From the NCBI GenBank assembly GCA_013398955.1, contig VWPU01004562.1:120001-184000 (forward strand): 64,000 bases of DNA. The letters are read 5' to 3'. Below the pieces are notes generated by a model, which did not search any database, was not told where the DNA came from, and saw only the letters and a list, made by a program, of their open reading frames with translations. The position numbers and the translations under genes were made by a program. Every line of letters starts with the position of its first letter. The first letter of the stretch is position 1. The DNA is from Callaeas wilsoni. Lineage: Eukaryota; Chordata; Aves; Passeriformes; Callaeidae. Below are positions 60,661 through 64,000 of this stretch, piece after piece.

Positions 60661-63600
60661 GAGATGAGCTCAGCTGGCAGGTGAGGAGGGGGTGAGTTTT
60701 GGTGTCTGAGAGGCGAGTAACTCTGAACTTACTCTGAATTAATCTGAGCTTCTTGTGTCTACAAGAGTACACGGGGTGCATTTATTTTATGAATATTCTT
60801 TCATGCAGTCCTTGAACCAGCCACAGGTGGGAGATGATCTTTATTGGGAATGTCATTTCAACCTGTCAGCTTCACCACCTATCACGGAGACATGAAAAAT
60901 CAGTTTATTGCCAACCCCTTCTTACCTCTTTCTAGTGAATATTCCTTTCAAAGGTCACTTGCTTGTTTGGATGTCATCAAGACAGTTACCAACTTTTATT
61001 CCTTGCTGCCTACCAAAATATTCATAGAAGCCAAAGTTTGCTCCCATGCCTACAGCAGTAATTACTATTAATGGGCTAAAGTGATTGAATCATTGAAGGC
61101 CTGAGGGAAAATGTTTGCACAGTGTTTCAGTTACTATTTGCTCTATGGGCTCTGTTGACTGTACTTGCCAGGCTTTTGCATTCATTAACAGAGTTCTGTG
61201 ATGTTCTGGCTCCTTCTTTCTGCTTTTGAATCACCCTCAGTTCTCCCTGGCAGGTCCTGAGTGTCCTGAGTGCTGCACAAGAAGCAACAAACTTGACTGA
61301 GGACATCAAACTGCACTGAGATCACAGAGGGAGTGCTCAGCTCTCTTCGGATTCAAATGTCCAATCTCAACTGGGAAGATGCACTGTCAGCATCAATCAC
61401 AATCAACACTATCCAAAAATAGGATCTGTGGAGTGAGAACCAGGCTAGTATATTTAAAGGTTTTTGTGGCTGGCTCCAAAAGTTTAGTAGAAAATGAGAG
61501 TTCAGAGTTGGCCACAGAGGTGGTAGTACGGACTGGGAAAGGGAAGCCAATGTTTTTGCCTGTGTGCAGCACTGGGAGAAGAAGAACAAATTTACATCAT
61601 GGAACAGCCAACATTTATAAAGCCAGCAACCAAGCCGTGGCTCCTATGGATGAGTTAGAGCCCATCTGAAGAACAACATCATTGTGCAGAGGCATGAATG
61701 AAAAGGATTTTTCTTTGTGCAAAGAGAAAAAGTGTACATGGGGGTTTACAACCATGAAAGAGAAGATGAAGTCTGCAGCATTTGTTTGGGGCTGATACTA
61801 TAGATATGAGTGAAGCCTGTTAATTTTCATGGTACAAGATAACTGCAGCCCAGAAGTATACCTGATCAGTCCTTAGTCAAAGGCAAGTTCCCAGGAGACT
61901 TGACATTTGTGAAAACAATCCCACTGGACATTTTAGCTATAAATGTATCTTCTTCACTTTCTTGTTCAGCTTTCAGTTTGGGGCCAGATTTTGATCAGTG
62001 GTTTTACAGCTCTTTGGGACATAGTGGCTTTTGTATCAGCTCATGGATTTTGTTACACAAAGTTTTCTTTGTACATTGGAAGGCTGGAGAATTGGCTCCA
62101 TGCAAGCCTGTAGAGTTTATAAAACCTGAAAGCACTAACCTCTCTTGGCTTCTCCTGTGAAAATAAATGTGAACTTGGAAACCTGTGATTCTGGCTTGAA
62201 ACAGAACCCACAGATATATAAAATTGGTCTGAAACAGGACTGCCTCATCAGTGCTCATACAACTTAGTGGTAAACATCAAGCGTTCAGAAGACTAAAATC
62301 AGCCTCCAAAACCTTGAAGTTATTGGTAGTCATGTTCTGCTAAAAAAGCAAATAAATAAATTTTAGATTTCCATGATTAGTCTCTGTTTCTGGGCCATTT
62401 ATGACAACATTTTCAAATTCTTCTCTTTGATGAAGACATTTAGAAACACTTTCTTTTTAAAATAATAGCTGAGTATCTTACAATCAGGTGACTCAGAGAG
62501 CTGAAGTTTTCGAAAACCATGGCATGCCGAGCCTTGTCACTCGTTCAGATTCACTTACAAAAGGTACTCAGTGCGCAGGACAGAGAAAAAGCAGATCCTG
62601 ACCTGCTCAGTGATGTAAACAAGTGTCTCTTCCTCTCCAGAAGTAAGTGCTAGTTGAAATAGGAGAACAAGGAACCCTGGTGTCCTGAGCAGCTTTCGGC
62701 CCTGAGATGGTTATTGTCGTAACATGTGAAACAGGTTTAATGTGCAGCCAACACAAGTGGAAGTTTGGCCCCAGCATAGAAGGTTTCAAACTCTTGGGCT
62801 CCATCTCATTATTTCTCTGATATCACTGTTGCCTTACCTTAGAAAAGAAGGATTTTACCAAGCAAGCCTCAGAGAAAATTAATTAAATCGAAATGAGGTC
62901 ACCCCCTTTTTCTTCCTTCAAGCCCACTCACATCTTAAAGCTGCACAGTGAAGGAATTAAAAGTATAGGAGTTATAGCTTCTTAAATGAAGATTTATTGT
63001 ATTAAATACAGCAGGAATAACCATTAATAAGGTATTACCTTGCTCTGACAGAGCCATTGGAACCAGCAACCCCCAAATAATTAGCTTGGTTCTAATACTG
63101 ATGTATTTTGCAGCTGCAGACAAATGATTTACCTTCTACACCTTAATTTTCTACTGTGTATTACGAATATTGCATATTCAGTACTGCGATGATAGAGTTG
63201 CATTTTCCTGCCTGCTGGAAGACAACAGGTCACAGTGTCTTAGAAAAAGGGAAGTAATGGTCTAGGAAACAGTGAAAAAGATTGTTCTTCTAGTGTCAGT
63301 TGACTTTCTTGTGTGGGAAGCTCTTCTGTCACCCCTTCATCTCAATGCTACTTGTTTTCCATGTAGGATCATAAGCTGGTCATGCTGAGTCTGGATTCTT
63401 TTCACTTATCTTTAGCCAGCTAAAAATTAACCCTGTGTACAGTCTCTTTTAATCAAAAGAGTGAAACTACTGCCTGTTTTAAACACCTCTGAACTGCATC
63501 CACATGTCTCCACTGGAACAGAGATTTGTATTCTGGATGGCCAAACATGAGTTCCCTTTCTGAGATCCTATTTTGGAGTTTTCTTAAAGTTTCCAAGCAC

Positions 63601-64000
63601 TGAGAAGAGTATGATGCTGTCCTGAAGATGCTAGTCTGTTACAGGGGTCCCTGGATTCTTTGTTCAGATAAAATAGCATTAACTCCTCCTCCCAATAAAT
63701 CATTCAGATTTTTCAGATTCAGAAAATCATTCCCCCTGATTTGCATCAGAGCAGAGAGTGTGCTTAGTTTTCATATCAAGAATTTTTCACATGCCCCCAC
63801 ACACACACAAACCATATTAAAAATGGACACTGAATATAAAAATAGCCACATTTGCCTTTCTAGTGGTCAAAATAAAGGAGGACCATGGGTACAGGGAGAG
63901 GCTGGAGAAGCTGGTAGGGACTCACAACTGCATATCTCCAAGTCAGCACACACAGCAAGGCTGGGAGACAGTAAAAACTCCCACCATCTGACAGCTGCTT
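60661..64000. other. Non-coding DNA, no gene seen
   Basis: Ends the window without a recognisable gene. A strong plus-strand donor motif (TGGCAG then GTGAGGAGG) lies near 60679, and a short CA run at 63797-63809. Open frames (61379-61669, 61900-62160, 62004-62258 and others) are under 100 codons and unrecognised. Confidence 0.5.

Noticed and set aside
1..64000. CRISPR arrays, bacterial operons, tRNA or rRNA genes, intact endogenous retrovirus
   Set aside because: I found no regularly spaced identical repeats, no tRNA cloverleaf with A and B boxes, no rRNA-like segments, and no paired long terminal repeats.

Overview
The window looks like nuclear DNA from a bird. The main evidence is five recognisable pieces of CR1 retrotransposon, four on the minus strand and one on the plus strand. 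Their 3' ends carry the short ATTCTGTG / ATTCTATG-type repeat typical of avian CR1, and two of them still read as fragments of the reverse-transcriptase C-terminus. Interspersed repeats are sparse, the base composition is moderately AT-rich, CpG is rare outside one island, and no long open reading frame resembles a known protein. I cannot name the species. Nothing suggests a bacterial, plasmid or viral origin.

I found no complete protein-coding gene. The sequence behaves like an intergenic gene desert or the inside of a very large intron. From left to right: unique non-coding DNA with a 27-base tandem duplication (3519-3572) and a minus-strand CR1 (6833-7170). A homeodomain-site-rich segment (7741-8110) is followed by two short exon-like blocks on opposite strands (8169-8262 plus, 8610-8667 minus). 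At 14590-15230, 24755-25260 and 28975-29760 are AT-rich blocks full of TAAT/ATTA cores that resemble conserved developmental enhancers. A near-perfect hairpin with facing octamer-like sites lies at 17863-17891. Two diverged direct copies of an unidentified old repeat lie at 19010-19195 and 22018-22190, and an old MIR/L2-type tail at 27394-27512.

The right half holds a 23-unit pentanucleotide satellite (33696-33810), a CR1 coding fragment (35900-36165) and an AT/TG microsatellite (39701-39786). The one clear CpG-island-like segment is at 43060-43390, with a small CR1 tail 310 bases beyond it. Two TATA-like boxes lie near 55.2-55.3 kb. CR1 copies follow at 57408-57690 (minus) and 58940-59283 (plus), and a last enhancer-like block at 59925-60660.

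The best candidates for function are the CpG island (a possible promoter of an unannotated transcript or neighbouring gene), the TAAT-rich blocks and the two exon-like blocks near 8.2-8.7 kb. All are inferred from sequence texture. No conservation or expression data were available. I did not find a novel multi-gene system here.
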